Of a stretch of 64,000 nt of DNA, positions 26,263 through 39,900 are shown piece by piece. The stretch is from Theocolax elegans (Eukaryota; Arthropoda; Insecta; Hymenoptera; Cerocephalidae). The position numbers were made by a program, and so were the translations under genes. The notes below the pieces were generated by a model. It was not told the DNA's origin and did not search any database. It was given only the letters and a program-made list of their open reading frames with translations. The stretch spans positions 2,608,887 to 2,672,886 of the forward strand of contig CM047428.1 of NCBI GenBank assembly GCA_026168455.1. The letters run 5' to 3'. Every line of letters starts with the position of its first letter. Within the stretch, counting starts at the first letter, position 1.

Positions 26263-28642
26263 CATATAAATACATATCACTTTTAATGCACTATTAATCA
26301 TACATAGCAAAAAAAAAAATTATTCTTCACACTTGCTGCGAATGTGTGTAGATGTAGAGGAAGGAATCGGAAAAAAAAATTCCGTCATGGTTCTTTGACG
26401 GCATCCCACATGTATCGTTTTTCATCCCCACTCGGGGCACCCCCGATATTCGATCGATCGATTCTCGGCGCGCGAGTCATCGTCGAAAGTTTTTGCCGGG
26501 TGAAAGTACAAGCCCGTGCGTTCACGATCGCGTAAATTCCCGAAGGGTGGAAAAACTTTTAGTAGGCCAGGAAAATTTGTCGAAGGTCCGATATATATAT
26601 ATCGAATGGACTGGACGTGCGCTTTCGCTTATAAGAAAAATCTGTCTTTATACCGTTTGCGCGCAACTTACTGCGAACGATAATAAATTCATCTAATTTT
26701 TATTCATATCGCGGTCAAACTTATTTTTCAATGTAACTTTCAAACGTTTCGAAATGTAAACATATTTTTCATTGTTAAAAAATTTTATTCTATACATTTT
26801 GGCAAATGTAGGTAACTATTGTTGTCAAATATGTAAAATAATTTTTCTTTTTGTACATTTGACCTTATTGATGGGTTAACAATCTATATTTACGTAGATT
26901 GAATCGCGTTTGGAGAAAGCTATTGATATAGTTATTGTTACTTATACCATGAAGGTTTGGTATTGAATTAAGTTAAGTGCGCTATAATCTAAATAAATAT
27001 TTATTACAAGTTGACTTAATTTCCACGTTCTCGTAACAAAATAAATACGTTATTACTCCAGACTTTATTGATACTCTCAAATGTAAATGGTCTAATTGGC
27101 AAACTTGAAATACACTGTACAATCTATAAATATTGTACGAAAATAACGTAAATGTATGTTAAGCCACGAACGGTCAATTAATCGAATATATTTGTTAAAT
27201 CAATGAAATAAACGTTCGTCAATATAAGAACTACGAAGAAAAGGAAGCTCGATCTCAGTCACAGTCACGTGAGAATGGAGAAATGTGTGTAAGAAACGTA
27301 GACTAAAAAAAAACAGTTGTTTCCGAAAATTAAAGAGAGAATGAAAGATAGGATGATCTAGCGATAACAAAAAAAAAAGAAAGGTAAGTCTTAAGAGATT
27401 AGAGGAAATAACCGGAGGAACGAAGAAAAATCGTATAATTTTCATCGTTCTTAGGTGTAATCCTTAGCTGGAGCCACGTGTCGCAACTAAGAACCAAATC
27501 AATCATTTGAAAGTCTCGGAGTGCAGTCGACTCGCGCTGGCCCTTCGCACGGGATAATCCCAGAGCGGATTTCCGCGGAATATGAAATCCTCGCGGGAAC
27601 GTGTGAATAAGTCGTGTGAGCCCTGCGGATACGCGACATAAAGGGGCGGAGGCTTGATGACGGCGCAACCTCAAACCTCCTACTGGCTCGGGGAACGGTG
27701 AGGGGGGGGGGGGTTTGAATTAAAATTTCAGCGCTTTAAAGCGAACGAGAGCTTTTGACGAGGTGAAGAGATACCAGGATTTATGCGGGTGAACTCGGAT
27801 ATACGTATGTGTGTAGTCTCTATTTTTTTTTCTTTTTACCTTTTGTCGCGAGAAACGTGTAAAAATATTGAGATAAGGCGTATCGTTATGCTTCCGTGTT
27901 AAACTACCGAAAATTAAAATCGAGGTCGATGATTTTGAATTGTTGTTTTTCTCAGGATTTTTATACAAATGCATTAATTACATTACGCGGCGCGCACTCC
28001 GTTAATTAACTTTTAATTTTTTAAATTTTAATACTCCTATACCGTAAATCTCAATTAAATTAACTAATGCGTTACGTTCGTATTATTTTATAATTAATAA
28101 TTCGCATGTACGCTTGCGATGATTAAAAAAAATCATGTCGACCTATATTATTATACATTGAATAATATTTCCTCTGTACGTGTAAAAGCGAAAAAAAAGG
28201 AAATATGAGAAATTGTGTACTTGTTACAAAGTCGGTATAAGTGACGCCTATATATACGTATATGTATTTTAACATTCAGCTCGCAAATTTCCATAATCTG
28301 GCTAGGAATTTAAAATATAAAAGTTAAAATTTTTCTCTCTTCGAGTCAGCAATTTTAATTTCAAGAACAAGTCTAAAATCCATTTTTTTGCGGTTACACG
28401 GGGTTAAAGGGATTAAATATGGCAAACGAACTTTTTCTATGAAATACCCGAGTGTAGAAAAAAATAAGGAAGCAGATAATATTGCTGTAAACATTTTTAA
28501 CATTTTTATTTCGAATATTGATATAAATTTTTTTTTCTAATTCCGTGCCTATAAATTCTTCTATGTATTTCCGTTTTTTTATGTATAAAATGGGACTATT
28601 TTTATATGAAGCTTAAAATAGCATTTTTTTCATACTAACAAG
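26263..28642. other. Non-coding stretch
   Basis: GC-richer patches at 26390-26540 and 27450-27700, a G run of 12-13 at about 27702-27714, otherwise AT-rich. No gene supported. Confidence 0.4.
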
Positions 28643-29263
28643 GAGAGTCCACCACCCTTTGGGTAAAAATATGAAAAAACCCGGAGGTTTAGATTCCAAT
28701 GCCCTGTTTACGATAGATATAAGCAAATAACGAAAAATTTCGCTGAGAAAACCATTGTCTTTGGTTATAACTCGGAATCTAGTAAAGATGTACATTCAAA
28801 ACAAATTTTAGATGAAAACTGGAATTGAGTAAATATGTTTTGAAAAAAAGAAGCTGAAATATCTTTATTTGGTCAAAAGTTATGGAAGAAATAAAAATTA
28901 GACGAAATTTTATCGAAAATTTAGCATTATAATTTCAAGATTTCTTTAGGCCCAAATTTCGTCCAATTCTTATTTATTCCATAACTTTTGACCAAATAAT
29001 CATATTAGAGCTTCCTTTCTTCAAAACTTATCTACTCGATCTCAGTTTTCTTCTAAAATTTGGTTTGAATGTACATCTTTACTTGATTCCGAGTTATAAG
29101 CAATCAAACAATGGTTTTTTCAACGAGATTTTTCGTTATTTGCTTATATCTATCGTAAAAAAGGGCATTGGAATTTAAAATCTTGGCTTTCTTCATATTT
29201 TTATAGTAGAAATCATATCCTAATGTTTGATTAGGATCCGTTTCCTAAAGGGTGGTGGACTCT
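28643..29263. mobile_element. Fold-back element, about 620 bp
   Basis: Whole-length palindrome: ends GAGAGTCCACCACCCTTTGG and complement of CTAAAGGGTGGTGGACTCTT, arms of about 290 bp meeting near 28940. The right arm carries an extra segment of some tens of bp around 29200-29240. No coding capacity. Confidence 0.7.
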
Positions 29264-30773
29264 TCATAATTTACATACAGTATGCATAAAATTCTTACTT
29301 TACGTGTTCTATAGCATTTTCACACAATAAGTTCCCCATTTACCTTACTTATTTCAAATCCAACCTTATTGTTCCTACATCTCCTCAAATCGATATTTTA
29401 CGTATTAAAAATGTAAAGAAATATGTAAAAAAATTTTCCTAATGACGAAAATGATTTTTGTATGAGGGGGAGAGGAGAGTTAAAACTCTCATTAGACCGT
29501 AGTTGCGCAAATAACTACGGTGAAATTCCTTTGTTTAGGATGGTATTGTCGTAAATTAATAAGAAACTAAAGGTTCAATTTAATTTCAATACACATGTCC
29601 CCGTTGAATCATCGTCTCAATTTTGTCGTTCGTCTCGACGAGAATTCGCAAGGGGAAAGCTAATCTACTATTGAATATCGTGCGAGCAAGACAATAAATT
29701 ATTCCACGTACGAGAGACCAGAGAAAAACGAATGGAAGACAGTGTATAGAAAAAAAAAAATATATATATATATATGTACATATAAGACAGAGATGACAGA
29801 GAGGCTCGTCAGACGTTTTGCCATCGAGTGTATACGACGACAGTGACGTATTGTCGAGTGGTGAACGCGTCTTCCCTTGACGCTTGGTTTGCGCGTATAA
29901 TGCACCTCTCCGATAAGTACGATGAACCGTCGTGCTATCCGATATTGCGTTCGATGTACCCACTGCTATTGTTTACATCCGACCGATAACGGACGAAAAC
30001 GATAACTCATATATACGAATCCCTCGTTTCCACGAAAGTTCACCCAGAGGTTTAATACGTAGCAGCTCGGGACAACATGGTTTTACGAGGCAGCTATCGT
30101 GCGCCCTGGTTACCATTTCGATTGAACCGATACACGCGATTAGCTGATTGGCAGATTTTCTTACCGAGATGGCTTAATACAAGATATCTGCATCCAGACC
30201 TAATTATTCGCCTGCTAACTGTCGATTCGGACCGTTAGCTCTATACCGTTTCTTCAGTTTTTTTTTTCTTTTTTTAGAGAACCGTGGATTAATTGGTTTA
30301 AAATAAATATAATCAGTTCAATTTATTAAAAATATTTGTGATTCAACTTATATCTCGAAGGCGATTGCGTATTCGAGGTCCAGACGAATGCTTGTTAAAT
30401 AATCATTATAAATAAATATTTAGTATCAATTATCCGAGACAAAGTCAGGATATCATATGATTCGTACGTCACACTTTTATAAAATTAGGACGAAACGACC
30501 AAGTTTTCTAAAATAAGTAATGGTAAACAAAAGTATATTCTTTGAAAAAAATTCATTATTTTTACCCTTTAAATATTAACATTGACCCATCGAATTCAAA
30601 CATTGCTTATTCACCGAGAAAATTGATTATACCTAATTTTTTTTCGCCACTACAACTATCCCATCTTTAATTATTTATAATTATTATTTCATCACGATAT
30701 AATATGTAAATAATTTTTTCTTTGTAAATACGATGTATCAAAAATATAATTGTAATTTTTTTTATGATTCCAG
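29264..30773. other. Sequence upstream of the first visible MDN1 exon
   Basis: AT-rich with a short (TA) run at 29758-29775 and a pyrimidine-rich acceptor just before 30774. No AAA-domain exon found. It is presumably intron. Confidence 0.5.
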
Positions 30774-30921
30774 ACTGATTATAACCGACATCTCGAGCAA
30801 CTGGTCGATAAAACGGAGAACTTGCTGACCCACTGTTTGAAGACGAAAGTGAGAAAGGAAAATATTTGCGAGATAGAGAAATACCAAGGTTTAATTGAAA
30901 GAGTTCGTGAACTCTCGCACG
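30774..30921 (+). CDS. MDN1: MDN1 exon a (before AAA6 Walker B)
   Basis: First midasin exon visible. It opens after a pyrimidine-rich CAG acceptor with TDYNRHLEQLVDKTENLL and ends in phase 1 at a GTAAAT donor. In the family this stretch directly follows the AAA6 segment that ends GGFEQ, so an upstream exon must exist. I did not find it in the window. Confidence 0.85.
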
Positions 30922-33900
30922 GTAAATTACTTTTCTTTCTTTGCGCTTCTTTTTATTATTTTTTTTTTTATCCTATGCTTCTCCGCGGTCATTAACGTGA
31001 AGTTTATGACGCGCGAAATAAAAATTCAATCTTCTATTTTTCTAGACGAATGCGAATCCGTTACCATGGCCGAAGCCACCAAGCTTTTCCTTCGCAAAAT
31101 TGATAGATTGTCCAAATTATTGGAGGAAATGAAATTTTTCAAAGACAAAATTGAGAATGAATTAGAGAAATTGATCGCTGATTTAGAGCAGCTTAAAAAT
31201 TACGTCGTGCACGATAATTGCTTGAACGCTGGCGGTAAATTTGAATGGATCGACAGCGTTCTCGTGAAGGTAAATAAAAAAGTTATAACGCAACCGTTAT
31301 ATATACTATACCGTTGAAAAAACGGAAATATTAATTTTTTTTCTTTCTTCTACTTTTAACGATATTCGCGTTGGAATCAATTTTTAATTGAGTAATAAAT
31401 TTTTCGTTTAATCAAGAGGACAATATAACTTTTCGAATGCGTATTTTATAAAGTAATTTGATCGTCGAACTAAACGGGTCCCGGTGAACTTATCTTTACA
31501 CAAACCCAGAGTATTTAATCTAATAAATGTCTCGAAATGTCGGTTGAATGAACTTCTAATGGATTACTTTAATTTACAACAATTCTAATTGGAAACAAGC
31601 AATTGCTATTAAAGTTCACACGACACTTACTATTTTTATTTTATCACCTTTAAATTCGTTTCATTAACAAATGGCGGGTACGTCGTTTATAAGTTGTATC
31701 GAGAATTTCATCGACTCGAATAAAACGATTTAAAAATAATTGTTCGTTGTTAGAGGTATGGAAATGTCGCGTTAATTAATTATAGGGTACACACCTATAC
31801 GAAACCTCCATAAATATAAAGTTTTGCAATATAAACTAATGAAATGTATAACACGTTTATTAAAGTGCTTACAAGACGGTACGTGGTTACTCGTCGATCA
31901 AGTGAATCTATGCAGCCCAGCAGTATTAGACAGACTAAATGGGCTGTTGGAACCTAACGGAGTTTTAACTATTGGGGAGCGCGGTGTCGATAACGATGGA
32001 AACGTTGTAACGGTCAAACCTCACAAAAATTTTAGACTCTTTTTAACGATGGATCCGAGATACGGTGAAATATCCAGGTAATTTAAAAAAAATATTACCA
32101 CATTATTTGGTTGAGTTATAAACAATAAAACGTTTGTTCGATACTAACAATATTTTATTAAATTAAGTAAATATTTAGTTTAAATGACGCTTTTTATTTA
32201 TTAAAATATAAGTGTTTTTTTATTGAGATGTAAGTTCCTTGAAATAACAAGATATATACTTAATGATATATTACAGAAGTTAATAGATTGATTCGTTTGC
32301 AATTACTGTACAATACTTAATATAAATATTTCGTAGTAAAAAATAAATTTTTTTGTTTAATTATGCAATTAAACCTCTTACATAATGAAAATATTTGCTT
32401 TAGTAACAAATAAATAATTTACTGACGTCAAATAAATTTTCGATCTCTCCTGTTGAATAATTATTTATTATTAATAAATAAATATAACATTAAAGAAAAA
32501 AATGCAAATAATAATATCAACCACTTGATATAGTTAATACATTCGAACCGTCTGTTTGTGTGTAAATCAACTGAACCGATTGTTTATAAATAATCTTTAT
32601 TTACTTTCCAGAGCGATGAGGAACCGAGGAGTCGAAATTTTCATATTAAACAGCAACGAAAATCCTGAATCGGGGAAACTCGATTATCGATCTCTGTTAC
32701 AAAATAGTGGTTTAACGATTAGAAATCACCAAGAAGCATTAATGACAATCCACAAACGACTATACGAGGACCCCTCGAACGTTGACAATTTGAACGTCAT
32801 CCATTTACTTCACGCGAGTTTTTTGGTAGTTCAGCAACTTTCACGAGGATTCCCGGTGTCCGACGCTTTCAGATCTTCCTGCGTAGACGTTTATCTGAAG
32901 GGCCGTTCGATCAACCACCGCGAGACGAAAGTACGATTAACCTCGATAATCGATAATACGATCAACGAGTTCGAAGTTAACGAAGCTGACGAGTACATCT
33001 TGGACTTGAACGGTGCTACCTGCAGTATTCGGAATTTACAGTACAATTCGAAATTGACGCTCATCAGACAACAAGGTATATTGCTCGATTGGTGTGTCAA
33101 AGGATACGTATGGACAGCTGATAACGCCGAGGACGGTACGAAAATTTCGGTTAAAACTGATTTTATCAATGAATTTTTCGCCTCGTCGAGTGATCAGGAT
33201 CGCATGTTGAACGCCGAGGTGATCGACATTCTACCGTACGTTTTGTTGAACTTCTACGAGCACTCGGCATTGAGCGACATACTTTTACGAAAAATGTGGG
33301 CATCGAGTGTTTTTAAGAAACACGCGGATCTCAAGTATTTAGATAAAAAGAATTCAGATCTCACCGAGGAGTTGTTGTTCTTCAATTTTGGCGAGGGCGA
33401 CGGAAAACTTCCGTGGGATGGGAAACACTCCGATCACGCCAATAATTTGGCCTTGCTTTTGTACTACGAGGCTCTGATCAACGACTCCGAAATTGAAAGC
33501 AATTGGAAAATCAGTAACAACGATACTAGTATCACTCTTGCTCAATATTCGGAATCACACCGTAAAGGTAAAATATAATATAAATATACATTTTGGTAAT
33601 ATTAATTTTATAATGTGCCAAGTAATCGTAAAATTAATGAGATAAAGTTAATTACACACGTAATTCTGTGGTTGCGTTTAATTATTAGTATAAATTTTTA
33701 ATCTAAAATTTAATAATACGATTTACCGTTCTGGCGGTCGAAAAAGAAAATATAAAATTTGTGGCTCACATCTTTGTTATAGGGTTTTGATTAAAACTTT
33801 TCCCTTGCGTGCGTTTTCACTTGCTGATGCCATTGAAAAGTGCAATGAAAATGTCATATTTATATTTTCAATTATTCGACTTTATAGAGCATAAATATTT

Positions 33901-36900
33901 TAGAAACTTTTCCTCTTTCGACGTAAATCGAATTGATTTTAATGCATATTTATTCCTTCTATTCTTATCGTATAAGCGATTCCTCATTGATTTCTAATTA
34001 TTCTGAATGAACTTTTTTTTTTAATTTTTTATCTTCTGCGATTTGTAGTTTAGAAAAATATTTATCAAATAAATTAAACTTAATAAAAGAAAAGAAATAA
34101 GAACTTATTAGTACTCGAGCTATTTATTTATTTTCGCTGATTATATTTTAGTAAAAAGTTTACTTATCTATTTATTATAAAAAAGAAAATTATTAATGTT
34201 ACATGCGTCCTTCAATAATGTATACAATTTCCGTTACAGGTAAAACGACAATAAAATTGAAGAATCAACCACTTATAACGAATTACGTCGCGGTTATACA
34301 GCTAGTGAAAAAGCACGTTGAAAATACATTAAGAAAGGACAACAAGGTGATCAATAACACAAATTACGCGATTCTACGATTGAATCTTAGGTGGTTCAAC
34401 AGATTTTGCGATTTGGGAAAAATGATTTTGATAAAGAAAACGAAGGGATCGAAAAACACGTACGAGAATTTAGACGAGATATCATTGTTACTGAAGGTGC
34501 ATTACAAATGGCTAAAGAAAATGTTGAACACCCTGAACGAACATTTCGAAGAATTGCATAATCAATTGAAAATAGATTCTCTAAAACGAATTATCGACGA
34601 AATTGACAAAGGTCTATCATCGGTATACGATCCGTTCAAAAAAGTTTGCAAAGTCTACAAGAAGTATATACCCTCACCTTTACCTTGTTCATCGGATAAT
34701 GCATTAAAAACATATTCGATACTTCAAAATATTACCGAATCATTTTCACCCACGAAGAACAAGTATATCGCACCGAATTTGATGAACGAACGGAAGTTCG
34801 TTGTTTACCAAACTGACGAAGCGCTGAAAATTCGATCAGAGTTAATCTCCTTGTGGTATAAAATGTATGCTAATGAAACTTTCGACGAGGAGGTATTTGA
34901 AATTCTAAAGAACATGAGTCAATTTTCCGAGAATCGCTTGAATATCGCACGATTTTCCGAGGATACGGATTCTGATGATTACGACGCAATGTCCTCCAAA
35001 AATATTGCAAATATTACAATGAATATTCAATTATGGCCGATTCATGAATATATGTTTACCGTTTACATTGGAATGTTCATGAAGAAATTGTGCGATAAAT
35101 TGACCAATTTCAATGACGTTCCCTTACCTTCGATTCATCTTTCCTCGCATCACGTTAATATTCCAAACATACCAGTTGAATTATTTGCTGTACTGAATAC
35201 CATTGAGTCGAAACAAGATAACACTAAAGAGATAGATCAATTGACGTATTTACTGATCATATGGTTCTTGAAATACAATGAAAATTCGTACGCGACCAAA
35301 AAGTTTAAGCAGGTATAATATTTTAATATTTTTTATATTTACATCTTAGAAAATCTGTGTTCAGTGAATGAAATATTTATTTAATTCTTAAAGTTACATA
35401 CATGCAACATACACACATCTATTTGTTTAAGTAAAATATATATTTATAATCTATCGAACTATTTGATAAATTTAACTGTACGAGCATTTCGGTACTTTTA
35501 TTTTAAAAAAAAATAATAATTACAACGTTACAATATTTCAGGTATCCCAGTGGAAAAACTTGAACGTAGAAAATAAAGATAAACATAATTACGACGAAAC
35601 ATCAGATGAAGTAAATCTCTTAAATAGTCCAATATTAGTAAGTTTGATTTCCGAGCTTCTACTCAATAAATCGCATCAATCTTATTCGGATAATTTCGGC
35701 GTCGTGACTGGAGCCGCACTTGGTACTTTCGGCGCTCGTCTGAAACAATTAACAACGCTTAACGATATCCTATGGAAAAACAGTGTCTCTATCAATTCCG
35801 AAGAATTTGACCAAGTATCCAACGACACTTGTACATTCAATTGTTTATTGAAGAACTTTATCGTCACCTGCGAGAACGTCGAAAATGATATTGGTTTGAA
35901 AAAATCTTTGGACAGCGACAGCTTAAAATCCGAAGTTAAAGCAACGATAGAAATCGAATATTTCGAACCACTAGATTATTTGAAAAATATTTCGAAGAGT
36001 TTGACATCGGAATCGGGTAGTTCGATCAGAGGTAAAGCTTGGACTTTGCTGGGTTACCTTCAAACGTTTGTGTTCAGTAGCATCGGCTTCATCGATCCTG
36101 TGCACAAAGTTGCACTTAAACTACGCTACGTCGAAGAAGATATTACTGACTGCGAGAGTACAATTTACGTAGCTAAACTGTACTCTAAAATTTTGGGTTT
36201 TACGGACGAGTGCGCCGTTCATCCAAGAGTTCCCGAAGTAAATAAGATTCTTCAATCTTTGGTATCCGAGAAGAATTCTTTACAAAACTTGAAAGCCGTA
36301 AGACCAAGTAATAACGAATTTATTGCGTTGTCTAAAGAATTTAAAAATTTCCGTACATCTCTTAGTTCTTACGCAATCGTTAACAAACACGTTCAAGGAC
36401 TTATCGATACAACTACTAAATTGAAAGATGAGGTTCGTTGATTATCGTAATATTTTATAATTATTAAAAAAAATATTTCTTGTAATGTGATCATTGTTAA
36501 TACTAACTAATTAAGTATATAAGGATTAAATTTTACCGTTTCAAATAAATATCGACGTATAATTATAATTTTTCGTACAATTTGTTTCAGAATAACGTTA
36601 AAAATGTAGAATCATCAAAATTAGCCAAAAGAGAAGCTGAAATTTGGCTGGAATCGACACGGAAATTTATTGATCAAGTGGAATCAAGGTTTTTGTCCGG
36701 TTACCCAGATATTGTCTTACCTGTACTCGCTGGAGTCACTCAAATGCGTCACGGTATTCGCATTCTTACCGATGAAAGTAGTAGACAAATAGCCATCGCG
36801 GAAACCACTTTCGATTCAGTCAAATTAGAGTCGTTTGTTCTCGATTTAGTTCGATTCCCTACAGTCGGTGTAAAACAAGAGGATCTCTTGAGCTTGGTGG

Positions 36901-39900
36901 GTCTCTGCACGACACATAATACCAGAGAGTTGTTAAGCATCAGCATGAAATCGGAGAATACATTTGCTAGTTTACAAGAGCAATTTCGTTTAACGATGAC
37001 TGGACTCTGCGAATTCCATAACTACGTAACGCTAAAAGGCAGTTTGACCAAAGACACCTGGATACAACTCGATGGATTGTTACAGCAAATTGTTTTGATT
37101 TGGAGGCAGCAACAAAAGGAAATAGAAAAACGAGATGCGGAAAAAGACAGTTTGTACAAGAATAAAATAAAAGTTCACGAGAATTTGACAGAAGAGGAGG
37201 AAATTGCTCAGGAATTGAAAAATTTATTCCCTACACATCGTGACAATGATTTTGCCGATGTTGACAGTAGTTTGGTTCCAAGTTTAGAGAACAATGAAAC
37301 GGTGCAAAACGTAGAAGAAGATTTTGGAGCACTTATTACGGATAATGATATTAAAGAGGTAAATTTTTTTTCTATTTCTTATTATTATATATATTTCAAT
37401 TAAGCATTAGTATTCACAAAATCATATATATACAAAATTTTACTTAATTAATATGATATTATTAAAATCTTAGAAAATCCGTCGTTTTTATGAAAATTTA
37501 CTAAAATCGACGAGACATACTATAATTGTTCTTGTTAATTCGAAAACATTTCGATAATTTACAAAATAATACTTCTGTAACGAACGAAGTGAAACTGATA
37601 GTTATACCTACTATAAGCGTATACACACATATTTGAAGCTCACTTATAGACAATTGATGAACTTGTTTTTTCGTTTCCAATTTCAATACCATCTGTCGTA
37701 AGTAATCGTCGATCGAATCATCGTACCACTTATTTATTATATTCGCTGCTATTAGATGAAATATTTTATCGTGTATTTGCGGTAAAAATCTTACTTTTCT
37801 ATTGATTAAGCATACCATTTTTCCTGCTTTGGGAAAAACTTCTAACACTACTAATGACGTTGTACCGTTGTTTCGTTTCATACTTTCCGATATTTTTCGT
37901 TTGGCCAATGACACAGATGTTAAAATTGCGTAACCTTGCGAGGTGTATCTGTCAAAATCAGTAATTACAAACATACCCGACAAATTTGTTGACGACAATG
38001 CTTTATTTATCCTATCTGCTAATTTATTCATCACAGAATTATTACTTCCATTGCCTAGGCTGCGAAAATAATAACCAATTTCATGACGAAACGGTAATAC
38101 GGGTATACCCGCCTCAACAAATTCATCGAGATCTTTGAATCTTGAAAACTTATCGATTCGATTGAATATATTTATTAAATTTCCTTGAAATACGTTGAGT
38201 ATTATAAGATAAAAAATCATGTACGTTAAAAATACGATCTTTGCCGATTCTGTACGTGTTGATCTGTAAATAAACAACGAATAAAATAATTCACTATTAT
38301 TAAAATAAACATTTAAATTTGTATAGAATTTGTACATACTTGTAGGCGTTACCTCCAGTCGATATAGCAATTAACATCATCACGTAAGAACCAAAATTTT
38401 GTTTATAAGAGTCGGTGATTGTTTTGATAAAGATTAGGATAAATGTCCCAACAATCGTAATTACTACGAGCAATGCATACACCCGAGGTTCAAATATTTC
38501 AAACAAGTTTAAAATATTTTTTGTATACAAAGACTTGTCAATTAGCATGCATGACGATTCTTCGAACAATGTCCAAGTATGTTGAATATTTACGTTAAAT
38601 TTTGTAGAAAAATGTAAATTAGACATAATTTTTGTTTGACCTCTTTCTAACAGACTCATAGACATTGTCACCTCATTTTCTTCATTCGATTTATTTACCT
38701 TGAAAGTATCTACTATGTATAATGGATAACTGATTTGAAAATTAAATTCCTCTTTCAATGTTTTAATTAATTCCGGTTCTAAGCCCCCAAATTGGTCAAT
38801 CCCTTTATCTAATATTTTCCTTTCCTTTTTCCATTCGGTCATCGGTGGATTGTAATAAAGCGATACAGGTACAATTTCATCTTTTAAATCAACTTTACAG
38901 GTGTACCCTGGTATTAAATATGTAGCCATTGATAGTGCATATTTCTGTATCGTTTTGGAGGAGGCGCACACTCGATAGCTTGAATTATTTCGAAAATCCA
39001 GAATAATCGCATTTGCGAGATCGTCTTGAACTTTATAATTATCAAAGTTTTTGAGTAGCTCATGTACAACGCACTCCTTTCCGCATACTACTACTATCTT
39101 CGTTTTATAATTCCACGCAATATGATTTTTTTCAAATAAAAGTGAAATGCTGCTCAAATGTTTATTTTCGTTCACTACAATTACGAAACAATCCGAAGAA
39201 TTAATAATTTTCGATTTGCTCACGAGATTTATATTATTATCGTAATAATAAATAATCATTACACTGCTTAGTTTAATGCGTTTAAAAAATTCGTTTGCAT
39301 CAAAATCGGTTTGATTTGATTTATTCGAAGTAATAATTATTGTTGACTTACAAGACTTGAAATTGAAGACGATACTTTTGTGTAATTGAAAATAGTATGT
39401 TTTAGTTAATATAGCAGTTGGAAATCTCGCGTCTATCGTGGTCGTAACGAATAATAATTTTAAACTAATTATCAACAATAACCAAGTCTCCATTTTCCTT
39501 AAATATTAATAAGTGTATTATATTTAATGACACAACTTTAAACTCTTTAAATGAACAAATTTCTTTTTCTTCAAACACCTTAAGAACATTATAGATAACT
39601 ATCTTTAAAGCAGAAAACTTTGCACTTTAACGTTTTTATTTTTCCGGTTTTCTTTCTTCAAATGAAGATACTTTGGTCAAATTTGATTTTTATTATAAAT
39701 TTAAATTTAACTATATCATTATAATTTACATTTTTACATTACAGACCTGTTGCTTATATTTTTATATACAAAACACATTTTATACAAAAAATATTGTTTA
39801 AATAATAAAATGAAAAAGTAAATAGTCATTCAATCAATATCGCAATAAAACTCGCTCAATCAATACAACTGCAAAATTAATAATATTCACAGTTGTTATT

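Noticed and set aside
30895..31317. A separate small gene starting with TTG and reading MKEFVNS
   Set aside because: Its first part is the wrong frame of MDN1 exon a and intron 1. Splicing at 30921/31046 gives the conserved midasin sequence.
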